Of a stretch of 64,000 bases of DNA, positions 16,451 to 25,610 are shown in pieces; the stretch's first letter is position 1, and each line of letters starts with the position of its first letter. The DNA is from Catenovulum sediminis (GTDB lineage Bacteria > Pseudomonadota > Gammaproteobacteria > Enterobacterales > Alteromonadaceae). The translations under genes and the position numbers were made by a program. Location: assembly GCF_040270295.1 (NCBI RefSeq), contig NZ_JBELOE010000211.1. One strand, written 5' to 3'. The notes beneath the pieces are model-generated. The model saw only the letters and a program-made list of their open reading frames with translations. It ran no database searches and was not told the origin of the DNA.

Positions 16451-18652
16451 ATGTATAAATACTTCCTCCAAAAAATCTTAAGCTTGTTAGCAATTAGTAT
16501 AATGAGTAGCCGTTTACTTGCTGACACAGTGGATATTCCGAACTTGTCTGCACAGCTTGTGGTTGATGGCCAATTAAATGAAGCTGTTTGGCAAAAAGCA
16601 GCAGCGTTTCGCCTTAATTATGTTACTTTTCCTTACGATAATATTGAACCTCCTGTGCAGACAACTGCTTTCGTATTTTACGATGCACATTATTTATACG
16701 TTGGTTTTAAAGCTGAAGATAATACACCTGAACGTATTCGCTCACATTTAAAAGATAGAGATATGGTTTGGAGCGATGATTTAGTGGGCTTCAAATTAGA
16801 TACCTATAACAATGCTAAATTTGCGTATCAATTTTTTATTAACCCAGATTCGGTGCAAATCGACTCATTAGCTAATGAGTTTGACAAAACCTCGGCAGAT
16901 GACTGGAATGCAATTTGGAAAGCCAGTGCGCAGTTGACGCCTAATGGATATCAGGCCGAGTTTAAAATTCCTTTTGATCAACTCAGTTTTGTGGATAGTA
17001 CGCAGCTGAAAAATTGGAAAATTGAGCTTATTCGACGCTACCCACGTAATCTGGATTACCATATTTCTAACGTTAAAAAAGACAAAAATCAAGAATGTGA
17101 ATTGTGTCAAATGCAAAATATTCGAGGTTTTACAAAGGCCACCACCGCGAGCCAATTATTAGTCACGCCTACTGTATCGCTAATCCGGCAGAAACAACGA
17201 GAACATTGGCAAGCTGATAATTGGCAAACAGACGATAGCGTACAGTTAGGTGCAGACATTAATTGGCAAATTAACTCGAATAGCAAATTAAACGCCACGA
17301 TTAATCCAGATTTTTCGCAAGTAGAAGAAGACAGTGCTCAACTCGACGTAAATACGACTTACTCCTTGTATTATGATGAAAAAAGAAGGTTTTTTGTCGA
17401 AAATAGCGATCAGTTTGGCAGTTTGTTTGATCTGTTACATACTCGGAATATTGCTCAGCCGGAGATCGGCGTCAAATTTGTAAACCGCAGTGAAAAGCAT
17501 AGTTTTGCAACCTTGTTGACCAACGACGAATCAACTTTTGTACAAGTGCCTGACATTTTAAGCTCCCGTATTGTTGAGTATCAACATAAAAGTACAAATG
17601 CAGCAGCTCGTTATCGATTTGATAGCAGCAAATATTTTAGTATTGGTGGTTTAGCAACGGTGCGTCAAAGTGATAACTATCACAATCATGTAGTGGCGCT
17701 TGATAGTAAATATAGCCTAACCGACAGCACTGCAATTGAAGGGCAAATTGTTTGGTCTGACACCGCGTATCCTGACAGTTTTAATCAAACAGATCCTAAA
17801 TCAGGCAGTGCTTGGCAAGTAAAGCTTAATCATAACCAACGTAATTTCTGGTTTAATGCCGAATACCAGCAAATAGAACAGAATTTTCGAGCTGATTTAG
17901 GCTTTGTAAGTAGTGTTAACCGGAGACATCAAAAAGTGCGTGCCGGCTATGTTGAGTATGACCAACAATCGGCCTGGAATCAGTTTGAATTTTGGTTAGG
18001 TGGTGAAAAGAAAAGTACGTTGGATAATCAGCCCATAGAAGATAACGTTGAAATTCAATTTAATGTTAAAGGTCCGAAACAATCGCGTATTAGCACTGGG
18101 GCCGGTATACAACATAAGGTAGGACGAGATTTACAGCAAGGTTTGTTTAATACCAATTTTGCCTTCTTTTATGGTGAAATGAACCTAACACCCACTGTAT
18201 TTAGTAGCGTCTTGTTATTACGTGCAAAAGCCGTTGATTATGCAAATAACAGGCAAGGTGATAAATTTCAAATCCAGCCTATTGTAAAGTGGAACCTCAA
18301 CAAACATTTAAATGTAGAAGTGATTCATACGTACGAAAATATGGACTCGGCAGGTGATGATTTATACTTGGTTAACTTATCTGATTTGCGTTTTAGTTAT
18401 CAGTATAACCATAGTCATAAAAGTAGTTTGTCATTACTCTATAACAACATAAAACATAATCTGCAAAACTATCCCAATAGCGACCCGGCGAAGTATCAAA
18501 AATTATCTGCAAAATTTGTTCATAGCTGGCGATTTGATGCTTTTACGGCTGCCTATTTTGGGTTATCGGTCAATATGATCAATAACGAGGTCCTACAACA
18601 GCTAACAACACAACAAAAAGCGGTCTTTTTTAAAGTGAGTTACACTTTCTAA
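16451..18652 (+). CDS. CBM9-like / DUF5916 outer-membrane protein
   Basis: A 733-residue exported protein: signal peptide to about residue 24 (SSRLLA), then a carbohydrate-binding family 9-like domain (about 28-215; LVVDGQLNEAVWQKA, YLYVGFKAED, IPFDQL). A long beta-rich DUF5916 region ends in SYTF, a terminal Phe typical of outer-membrane barrels. A TINPDFSQVEEDSAQLDVN segment near 283-301 is the DUF5916 hallmark. Likely a surface protein that binds or passes oligosaccharide, though no enzyme activity is established. First gene divergent from AraC. Confidence 0.82.
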   Translation: MYKYFLQKILSLLAISIMSSRLLADTVDIPNLSAQLVVDGQLNEAVWQKAAAFRLNYVTFPYDNIEPPVQTTAFVFYDAHYLYVGFKAEDNTPERIRSHLKDRDMVWSDDLVGFKLDTYNNAKFAYQFFINPDSVQIDSLANEFDKTSADDWNAIWKASAQLTPNGYQAEFKIPFDQLSFVDSTQLKNWKIELIRRYPRNLDYHISNVKKDKNQECELCQMQNIRGFTKATTASQLLVTPTVSLIRQKQREHWQADNWQTDDSVQLGADINWQINSNSKLNATINPDFSQVEEDSAQLDVNTTYSLYYDEKRRFFVENSDQFGSLFDLLHTRNIAQPEIGVKFVNRSEKHSFATLLTNDESTFVQVPDILSSRIVEYQHKSTNAAARYRFDSSKYFSIGGLATVRQSDNYHNHVVALDSKYSLTDSTAIEGQIVWSDTAYPDSFNQTDPKSGSAWQVKLNHNQRNFWFNAEYQQIEQNFRADLGFVSSVNRRHQKVRAGYVEYDQQSAWNQFEFWLGGEKKSTLDNQPIEDNVEIQFNVKGPKQSRISTGAGIQHKVGRDLQQGLFNTNFAFFYGEMNLTPTVFSSVLLLRAKAVDYANNRQGDKFQIQPIVKWNLNKHLNVEVIHTYENMDSAGDDLYLVNLSDLRFSYQYNHSHKSSLSLLYNNIKHNLQNYPNSDPAKYQKLSAKFVHSWRFDAFTAAYFGLSVNMINNEVLQQLTTQQKAVFFKVSYTF

Positions 18653-18668
18653 CAGCTGAAGTATTGTT

Positions 18669-18682
18669 GGTAAACGTTGTCC
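18669..18682. promoter_or_regulatory. LacI-type operator, distal half of pair
   Basis: GGTAAACGTTGTCC: the left half matches a LacI/GalR-family half-site (GGTAAACG); the right half is degenerate. It lies 150 bases upstream of a better copy, so the two could hold a repressor loop over the GH53 promoter. Confidence 0.45.
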
Positions 18683-18818
18683 TTTTGTTTTGAGGGGTAA
18701 TGAAATTCATGAATAATTTTAATACTAAACTCTACCTTTAATTGACATGTAGCCAAGGTTGCACCTTGTTTTGTTGTTTATTTGTTATTTTTGGTTATCT
18801 AATGTTTGCGTTTTTGTT

Positions 18819-18832
18819 GGTAAGCGTTTACC
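18819..18832. promoter_or_regulatory. LacI-type operator before the GH53 gene
   Basis: GGTAAGCGTTTACC, a 14-base near-perfect dyad centred on CG, the shape of LacI/GalR-family operators. It lies 39 bases before the chosen GH53 start. It falls inside the longer open frame that begins at 18742, which argues that translation starts downstream of it. The cognate repressor is not in this window. Confidence 0.6.
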
Positions 18833-18870
18833 TTTGTTTTTCATATCAAAAGGAAAAACTTAGGACGCTT

Positions 18871-20838
18871 ATGATGAATACACGATGCAACAAAATGATC
18901 GCATTGGTAATGACGACGTTGTTTGTCGCCTGTAGTGCTGATATATCCGTGACGGATACGGAAACCGAAAATAACTCGCCGGTCGAAAATGACCCGCATG
19001 ACTCTAGCCTTTATGTTCAGCCGATCGAAAACCTGAACTCAGATTTTATTAAAGGTGCCGATATTTCAACCCTTTTACAAGTGGAAGAGAGTGGGGGTGT
19101 TTTTTATGATGAAGACGGTAATCCAGCAGATGCTATTCAAGTGTTGGCTGAGCACGGCGTCAATTGGGTACGTTTAAGGTTATGGAACGACCCATATGAC
19201 GTATCTTGGATACAAGATGTAACAGGCTTTGAAGTACAAGGCGCAACGGGTGCCGGGACAAACGATTTGCCACGTACCATTGAAATGGCTAAACGCGCCA
19301 AAGCAGCCGGTCTGAATATATTATTAGATTTTCATTACAGTGACTTTTGGGCGCATCCGGGTCAACAGTATATGCCAGATGCTTGGGTTGGATTGTCGCA
19401 ACAGGAAGTTGAGCAGGCTTTATACGACTTTACCTACGACACGCTGATGGCAATGGAAAACGAAGATGTATTCCCGCAAATGGTTCAAATCGGTAATGAG
19501 ATTAATTCTGGGTTAGTTGCTCCACAGGGCGACGGTTTAACTTCGCAAAATGCAATTGCGCTGTTAAAACAAGGCAGTCAAGCCGTTCGGGATGCTCAAG
19601 CTGCGGTTGGAAAAAGCAGTAAAATCATGATTCATTTAGCCGATGGGGGCAATAATGGCACTTTTGTCTGGGCATTTGACGCTTTTACCCAAGCTAATCT
19701 GGATTATGACATCATTGGTCTGTCTTATTACCCATACTGGCACGGCACATTGGCCGAGTTGCAATTTAACCTGGACGATATCAGCGCAAAATACAATAAA
19801 GAAGTGATAGTGGTAGAAACCGCGCACGGATTTACGGTAGAACAAGGCCCGGATGAAGGCGGTAATATCTTCAATTCAGATTCTGCATTAGCCGCTGGGT
19901 TTGCCGCAACAGTGCAAGGTCAGGCAACGGCAATGCGCGAAATTATGAACGTTGTCGCGCAAGTGCCTGCTGATTTGGGACGTGGTATTTTTTACTGGGA
20001 ACCGGCATGGTTAGGTGTGCAAGGTGCTGGTTGGGTGACAGGTGCAAACAACGGCTGGGAAAATCAAGCGATGTTTGCTTATAACGGGCAAGTATTAGAT
20101 TCAATGGATGTGTTTTGGAAAGTCAGTCAAGATACAAGCGTTGAGGCGCCTACATTAGTTTCTTTGTTAGAAGCGGATATTGAATTCGAGCAAGGCGATG
20201 ATCTTGTATTACCGAATCAGGTATTCACTTTATATAGTGACGACTCTTATCGGCATGTCAATGTATCGTGGAGTAATGCCAGCAGTATTTCAACCAACAC
20301 TGCGGGTGAATTTGATTTGGTGGGGTCGACAATCGAGCGTGGTGAACCCGTGACCGCAAAAGTAACTGTGACCGAAAAAGTGGTCGATGAAAACCAAAGT
20401 ATACTGCAGAATTTTGATTTTGAATCCGGTCAGTTAGAACCATGGGTTATTAGTGCGGGAACTGCGGGACTCGCTTTAGCAGATAAAGCGGCAGATGCTT
20501 ACAGTGGTCAATATGCGCTGCATTTTTGGAGTACAAGCGCACAAAGTCAAAGTGCAAAGCAAATTCAAACGAATGTTCCCAATGGGCGGTACAAAATATC
20601 GGCTTGGATTATGGGGGAAAGCAGTGCGCAAAGCGCTTCGAAATTGACTGCAACAAGCGGTAATACGACCATGGATTCTGATATTGTATTTGCCGGCTGG
20701 GCAAATTGGGTGCAAGTAGAACTGGAACTTGAGGTTATAAACAACCAATTGTCAGTTACTGTCGATATCGAGGAAGCCGTGGATTCATGGGGCAATATAG
20801 ACAATATTCAAGCTGAGCTTATAAGCCCAGCGGGTTAA
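18871..20838 (+). CDS. GH53 endo-beta-1,4-galactanase lipoprotein
   Basis: Hydrolyses beta-1,4-galactan (pectic or algal galactan side chains). The start is placed at ATG 18871, after AGGACG, because it gives a clean lipoprotein signal (LFVAC, Cys21); the frame is open 43 codons further up. GH53 domain about 58-460: GADISTLLQ, acid/base Glu210 in QIGNEINSG and nucleophile Glu316 in VVETAHG. An Ig-like segment (about 465-545) and a C-terminal domain (about 552-650, NFDFESGQLEPWVIS) resembling galactan-binding CBM61 follow. Length 655. Regulated, by position, through two LacI-type sites. Confidence 0.9.
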   Translation: MMNTRCNKMIALVMTTLFVACSADISVTDTETENNSPVENDPHDSSLYVQPIENLNSDFIKGADISTLLQVEESGGVFYDEDGNPADAIQVLAEHGVNWVRLRLWNDPYDVSWIQDVTGFEVQGATGAGTNDLPRTIEMAKRAKAAGLNILLDFHYSDFWAHPGQQYMPDAWVGLSQQEVEQALYDFTYDTLMAMENEDVFPQMVQIGNEINSGLVAPQGDGLTSQNAIALLKQGSQAVRDAQAAVGKSSKIMIHLADGGNNGTFVWAFDAFTQANLDYDIIGLSYYPYWHGTLAELQFNLDDISAKYNKEVIVVETAHGFTVEQGPDEGGNIFNSDSALAAGFAATVQGQATAMREIMNVVAQVPADLGRGIFYWEPAWLGVQGAGWVTGANNGWENQAMFAYNGQVLDSMDVFWKVSQDTSVEAPTLVSLLEADIEFEQGDDLVLPNQVFTLYSDDSYRHVNVSWSNASSISTNTAGEFDLVGSTIERGEPVTAKVTVTEKVVDENQSILQNFDFESGQLEPWVISAGTAGLALADKAADAYSGQYALHFWSTSAQSQSAKQIQTNVPNGRYKISAWIMGESSAQSASKLTATSGNTTMDSDIVFAGWANWVQVELELEVINNQLSVTVDIEEAVDSWGNIDNIQAELISPAG

Positions 20839-20952
20839 AGAATATTGAGCAGTTTCGAGAAAAATAATTCGCGTAATGTAACTGATGCTTAACCACTCTT
20901 AAGGTATTTATAGAAGAATAAATTAATCTGCAAATACCTTTTGAGGTTTTAT

Positions 20953-23010
20953 ATGCGAATTTTTACCCTACTTGCAAGCTGTTTATGCATAGTCTTTATG
21001 ACAGCTTGCTCTAATCCAGAACAATTAAAAAAGCCTAAATTAACGGTAATCGATAGGGCGAACACTCCATTAAGTGTGAGCTCGCCAGATAATAAAATAG
21101 CCGTTTTATTCTCAATCACAGAGTCGGGTGAATTTAGATATCAGGTTCAACACCAGCAGCAAGTAATTGTTAAAAAATCACAATTGGGTTTTGAATTTTT
21201 GCAGCAACCAGCGTTAACTCAGTTTGAAGTGATAGCCAGGCAACAGGTTTCTTACAACAATAGCTGGCAGGCCGTTTGGGGTGAACGTAAAAACATTGTC
21301 GAACATTACAACGAACTATTGATATCCCTCAAAGATAAACACAGTTTACGACTACTAAATTTACGTGTGCGGGTTTTTAATGATGGCATTGGTTTTAGAT
21401 ATGAATTTCCGCAACAAACAGCGATGCAAGCGTTTGTAATTACCGATGAAAAAACGGAATTTAATATTGCTCAGGATATGCAAAGCTGGTGGATTGAAGC
21501 AGATTACAACAGTTATGAAAAAATATATCAGTCGAGCCAATTACAACAGTTAAAACATGTACAGACGCCGCTAACGATGCGCGCTAAATCGGGGCTGCAT
21601 TTAAGCATACACGAAGCTGCGCTCACTGATTATGCCAGTATGTCACTGCTGCGCAAGCAAGGCACTTTGCTCGAGGCTGAACTCGCACCTTGGGCTGATG
21701 GGACAAAAGTGAAGGCAAAAGTGCCTTTCAATACACCGTGGCGCACCATTCAAATTGCAGAAAACGCATCACAATTGGTTGAATCAGACTTAATTGTTAA
21801 TCTAAACGAACCGAACAAGTTACCGGATAGCAGTTGGATTAGACCAATGAAGTTTATTGGTATCTGGTGGGAAATCCATTTAGGAGTGCATACTTGGCAG
21901 GAAGGCCCAAGGCACGGTGCGACGACAGCGCACGCGATGGCATACATAGATTTTGCCGCACAAAATAATATTCAAGCAGTGCTATTTGAAGGCTGGAATA
22001 AAGGTTGGGAAAAATGGGGGACACGCGAAGCCTATGTTGTGCCAACGGATGATTTTGATTTACACAAAGTGGCCAATTACGCTCGAGAAAAAAATATTGT
22101 CATCGTCGGTCACAATGAAACCGGAGGAAATATCGCAGCGTATGAACAACACGTCGAAGAAATATTTTCACTTTACAATGAGCTGGGGATCAATGTTGTA
22201 AAAACGGGTTACGTGGCAGAGCAAGGGTTTGCCAATGGGGAAAACCATCACGGCCAATTTGCGGTAAGGCACTATCGTAAAATTGTTGAGCTAGCTGCTA
22301 AATACAACATTATGCTAAATGTGCATGAACCAGTGAAAGCAACCGGTATCCGCCGTACGTATCCAAATATGATGACGCGTGAGGGCGCTCGAGGCGGTGA
22401 ATGGAACGCATGGAGTGAAGGGAATTCGGCTGACTACAGCATGATTTTACCCTTCACGCGTTTGCTTGCAGGCCCAATGGACTATACACCGGGGATCTTT
22501 GATATAGATTTTAGCAATTTTTCAGGACAGCGTTATGACTGGTCAGGAAACCCTCAAAATGCGGATTACCGGGTGCGTACAACTTTGGCGCGCCAGTTAG
22601 CAAATATGCTCGTGTTGTACAGTCCGATACAAATGGCTGCTGATGTTATAGAAAACTATCGGGCGCATCCAGCTTTTGATTTTATCCGCCAATTGGACGT
22701 TGATTTTGACGACTCGCAAGTGCTGGCGGCAGAGGTAGGTGAATATATATACATCGCGCGTCGTAGTGGTAAAACTTGGTTTATCGGTTTAGCGACTAAT
22801 ACACAGTCGCGTACAGCACAGCTCTCACTTGATTTCCTTAAGGCAAACAAACGCTATGATGCTCAATTATTTACCGATGCAGCTGATGCTCATTGGCAGA
22901 CCAATCCCGAGCTATTTGAGATACAACGCCGTGAAGTTAGGGTAAACGACGTATTGGAAGTAAAGTTAGCGGCGGGTGGTGGCGCAGCCATTATTCTGCA
23001 AGAGAAATAA
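20953..23010 (+). CDS. GH97 glycoside hydrolase lipoprotein
   Basis: A 685-residue GH97 enzyme (alpha-glucosidase or alpha-galactosidase family). The start is the ATG at 20953, with GAGG seven bases before it; a TTG four codons earlier is less likely. Lipobox FMTAC gives Cys19. The N-terminal beta-sandwich is followed by the TIM barrel from about 295 (GIWWEIHLG) and a C-terminal beta domain. At the position where retaining members carry the Asp nucleophile the sequence reads VVKTGYV. Glutamates in NVHEPVK and RGGEWNAW are kept, which points to the inverting SusB-like group (assignment from memory). It fits alpha-glucan use with the GH13 lipoprotein. Confidence 0.88.
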   Translation: MRIFTLLASCLCIVFMTACSNPEQLKKPKLTVIDRANTPLSVSSPDNKIAVLFSITESGEFRYQVQHQQQVIVKKSQLGFEFLQQPALTQFEVIARQQVSYNNSWQAVWGERKNIVEHYNELLISLKDKHSLRLLNLRVRVFNDGIGFRYEFPQQTAMQAFVITDEKTEFNIAQDMQSWWIEADYNSYEKIYQSSQLQQLKHVQTPLTMRAKSGLHLSIHEAALTDYASMSLLRKQGTLLEAELAPWADGTKVKAKVPFNTPWRTIQIAENASQLVESDLIVNLNEPNKLPDSSWIRPMKFIGIWWEIHLGVHTWQEGPRHGATTAHAMAYIDFAAQNNIQAVLFEGWNKGWEKWGTREAYVVPTDDFDLHKVANYAREKNIVIVGHNETGGNIAAYEQHVEEIFSLYNELGINVVKTGYVAEQGFANGENHHGQFAVRHYRKIVELAAKYNIMLNVHEPVKATGIRRTYPNMMTREGARGGEWNAWSEGNSADYSMILPFTRLLAGPMDYTPGIFDIDFSNFSGQRYDWSGNPQNADYRVRTTLARQLANMLVLYSPIQMAADVIENYRAHPAFDFIRQLDVDFDDSQVLAAEVGEYIYIARRSGKTWFIGLATNTQSRTAQLSLDFLKANKRYDAQLFTDAADAHWQTNPELFEIQRREVRVNDVLEVKLAAGGGAAIILQEK

Positions 23011-23028
23011 GAGAAATAAGAGAAATAA
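23000..23028 (+). repeat. Three tandem 9-base units at the GH97 stop
   Basis: The unit AAGAGAAAT is repeated three times; the GH97 stop codon lies in the first copy, so copy number would not change the protein. Probably replication slippage. Confidence 0.7.
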
Positions 23029-23047
23029 AGCGAATAGTTCTATATGG

Positions 23048-23078
23048 CTGTACTGTGCTTTTTACAGTACAGCTTTTT
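23048..23078. terminator. Terminator between GH97 and hslO
   Basis: GCTGTACTGT at 23048-23057 pairs with ACAGTACAGC at 23064-23073, followed by TTTTT. A second partial copy (ACAGCACAGCC) allows an alternative fold that would serve the convergent hslO gene. Confidence 0.75.
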
Positions 23079-23107
23079 ACAGCACAGCCATTGACCACAC
23101 AACAAAA

Positions 23108-23977
23108 TTAGTGTTGCGGTTTGTCCAGCAGTTCAGCTAAATTATGTTCGTCAAATTTATAGTCTGTTAAACAGTATTCACACTTAACCGCAATATGACC
23201 CTCTTCCTGCAAAATTTGCTGTAGCTCAGATTTTTCGATGCTGGCTAGAGCATTCAAACTCTTCTCTTGCGAGCAGGTACACTTAAAGGTGACAGTGGAC
23301 GGTTCGAATAACTTCACGTCTTCTTGATGGTACAATCGATACAAAATATCTTGTGCATCCAGTGTAAAGAGCTCTTCTTGCTTAATCGTTTGGGTTAATT
23401 GCGCTAAATGTTCTAAGCCTACTTCTATATCATCAGAGTGGCCCGGTAAAACTTGTAAAAACATACCCGCTGCTTTTTGTTGATTCGCATCTGCGAACAG
23501 CCAAATATGGGTATCCAACTGTTCCGACTGGCGGAAGTAATCTTCTAAGCAGGCGCTTAATGTTTCTTTTTCCAGTGCCACTACCCCTTGATAGCGCTCA
23601 CCCTTAATTGGCGTTATGGTAATTACCATATAGCCTTTGTCGCCGATGATGTCTTTTAACGCAGCAGATGCAGGCTCTGCTGTATAACGCGCCACGCCTC
23701 TAAGCGCTTGTTTGTTAGTGCCGTTTATCGCGACATAAGATACAGGGCCATTGCCTTGAATTTGTACTGCAATATCACCTTCAAATTTGAGTGTCGCTGT
23801 GAGTAAAGAGGTGGCTGCGAAAAGTTCACCAATAATATGGGCAATCGGCTCAGGATAATTGTGGTTTTTTAGCATGCTGCGATAGCTTTCCTGCAATTGC
23901 ACCAGCTCTCCACGCACATTCAGTTGATCAAAAATATATCGATTAAGTTGGTCGAGGCTTGTCATAATTTTACTCAT
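23108..23977 (-). CDS. hslO: Redox-regulated chaperone Hsp33
   Basis: Cytoplasmic holdase chaperone activated by oxidation. 289 residues; the four zinc cysteines are present as Cys233-x-Cys235 (KCTC) and Cys266-x2-Cys269 (CEYC) in the C-terminal redox switch. The start overlaps the hslR end by 8 bases, and a second ATG four codons in is also possible. Classic hslR-hslO pair. Confidence 0.96.
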   Translation of the reverse strand: MSKIMTSLDQLNRYIFDQLNVRGELVQLQESYRSMLKNHNYPEPIAHIIGELFAATSLLTATLKFEGDIAVQIQGNGPVSYVAINGTNKQALRGVARYTAEPASAALKDIIGDKGYMVITITPIKGERYQGVVALEKETLSACLEDYFRQSEQLDTHIWLFADANQQKAAGMFLQVLPGHSDDIEVGLEHLAQLTQTIKQEELFTLDAQDILYRLYHQEDVKLFEPSTVTFKCTCSQEKSLNALASIEKSELQQILQEEGHIAVKCEYCLTDYKFDEHNLAELLDKPQH

Positions 23978-24386
23978 TAAAATGTTTAACTTGAATTAAT
24001 TGGCGCCTTTGTTTTTTATCAGGCTTAGTGTCTGGTTTAGGATTTAACGAATGCTGAAGTTTGCGCATTTCGGCCAGTTCAGTGCGTTTTTTAATACTCT
24101 CGGCTGTTTCTTGATATAAAGCTTGCGCTAACGGCGCGCTTAACCTTTGTTCAGCTAAACCCAGAATATTGATTTTTTTTTCATCAAATCCCTGTTGGAT
24201 GGTTAGTTGTGCACCCACTTCGAGATTGCGACTGGGTTTGCATCTTTGCCCGTTATATTTTACCTTTCCACTTTCAATTGCACCGCGGGCAAGCACTCGG
24301 GTTTTAAAAAAACGAGCAGCCCATAGCCATTTATCGATACGGACCGAGGTAACTTCGTTTTTGCGTTGGGAACTTTTTGCATTCAT
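23970..24386 (-). CDS. hslR: Ribosome-associated heat shock protein Hsp15
   Basis: A 138-residue S4-domain RNA-binding protein. The S4 motif spans about residues 16-60 (VRIDKWLWAARFFKTR, then GAIESGKVKYNGQ). The tail is rich in Lys and Arg. In E. coli Hsp15 recycles stalled 50S subunits carrying nascent chains. First gene of hslR-hslO; its promoter lies in the 283-base space shared with gspC. Confidence 0.95.
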   Translation of the reverse strand: MNAKSSQRKNEVTSVRIDKWLWAARFFKTRVLARGAIESGKVKYNGQRCKPSRNLEVGAQLTIQQGFDEKKINILGLAEQRLSAPLAQALYQETAESIKKRTELAEMRKLQHSLNPKPDTKPDKKQRRQLIQVKHFNE

Positions 24387-24515
24387 TGACTCACTAAACT
24401 CCAGTCAATCAGGTAGTTGTGACGAAACCATGCGCGGCTAACGCGAACAAAGTGCTATTGTACACGCAAATTATGTACTTCTGCGAGCCTTGACACAGAG
24501 ACAAAAATGACAAAT

Positions 24516-24545
24516 TTGCAGATTTGTAAAAAAGATTCGTTAAAA
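24516..24545 (+). promoter_or_regulatory. Possible promoter for the gsp operon
   Basis: TTGCAG (24516-24521), 18 bases, TTAAAA (24540-24545), within the divergent hslR-gspC space. A GATAAT with a TGC extension at 24592-24600 is an alternative -10. Both are weak; neither can be preferred. Confidence 0.3.
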
Positions 24546-24669
24546 TGGCAGTAAATCGGGTTGCAAAATTACTAAAAACGTAACATTCTGTTGCGATAAT
24601 AAAGGGCTACATTGCCTAATTTATGGCACTGACGCCTATTTCAAGAATTTATAAGACTGGTTTAATATT

Positions 24670-25575
24670 TTGCAAGACAAAATTCATCAAGGTTTAGAGT
24701 TAGCTAAAAAGCTTCCGCAACAAAGTTTAAGTCGAGCTTTGCAAGTTCTATTGGTTATTTACATTGCTTGGTTATGTGCTGATTTAACGTGGAAGTTTTT
24801 CCCCGTGCCCAAGCCTGCAACGTTAAATATTCAATCAACTTCTACCGCTTCTCAATCAACTGTAGTTGCTGATATTCGACGAATTACCAATTTAAATCTT
24901 TTTGGTGATTATAACGCAGCACCGGTTATTCAGCGCCAAGTTGAAGAAGCACCACAAACAACACTGAATTTAAAATTGACGGGCGTTGTGCCAAGCTCTG
25001 CGCCCGAATTAGCAGCTGCGATCATCGAAAAATCAGGCTCACAAGATGTCTATTCAATTAATGAGAAGATTGATGGTACACGTGCTGTGATCCGTGAAAT
25101 CTACGCTGATCGTGTGATACTAGAGCAATCTGGGCGTCGCGAAACTTTAATGCTGGAAGGGCAAGATTACAGTGCATTAGCTGCGCCTGAAACAGAGTCT
25201 GTTGGCTTTGATGCACCACAAGTCATAGAAGAAACAGAGCAGGCAGCTATCACAGGGGAAGCTAAAGAAGCGATTGAAGAACTAAGAGAAGAAGCATTTA
25301 GTGACCCGGGTAAATTAGTGGATTATTTAAAAGTATCTCCAGTTAGACGCGAAGGTGAACTGGTTGGTTACCGCTTATATCCGGGTAAAGATCCTCAATT
25401 ATTTCAATCTGTAGGTTTAAATGCAGGTGATATTGCCATTGAAATTAACGGTTATGATTTAACCAATTTGTCACAGGCAATGCAGGCAATGGCACAACTT
25501 AAAGATGCAGAAGAAGCCAGTATTATGGTTGAGCGTGACGGCTCTATTCGTCAAATATATATTTCGTTGTATTAA
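24670..25575 (+). CDS. gspC: Type II secretion protein GspC
   Basis: Inner-membrane component linking the inner-membrane platform to the secretin. 301 residues from a TTG start (no ATG is available in the right place). One membrane helix (VLLVIYIAWLCADLTW, about 27-42) precedes the periplasmic homology region (NLNLFGDY, about 77-84). A PDZ domain occupies about 215-300 (GYRLYPGKDPQLFQSVGLNAGDIAIEINGY). First gene of a compact twelve-gene operon. Confidence 0.93.
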   Translation: MQDKIHQGLELAKKLPQQSLSRALQVLLVIYIAWLCADLTWKFFPVPKPATLNIQSTSTASQSTVVADIRRITNLNLFGDYNAAPVIQRQVEEAPQTTLNLKLTGVVPSSAPELAAAIIEKSGSQDVYSINEKIDGTRAVIREIYADRVILEQSGRRETLMLEGQDYSALAAPETESVGFDAPQVIEETEQAAITGEAKEAIEELREEAFSDPGKLVDYLKVSPVRREGELVGYRLYPGKDPQLFQSVGLNAGDIAIEINGYDLTNLSQAMQAMAQLKDAEEASIMVERDGSIRQIYISLY

Positions 25576-25610
25576 AAATGAACACACATAAAAATACGGA
25601 GCAATGGGGC

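Noticed and set aside
23000..23028. Tandem 9-base repeat as a phase-variation switch of GH97
   Set aside because: The stop codon is in the first unit and units are 9 bases, so copy changes neither shift nor extend the frame.
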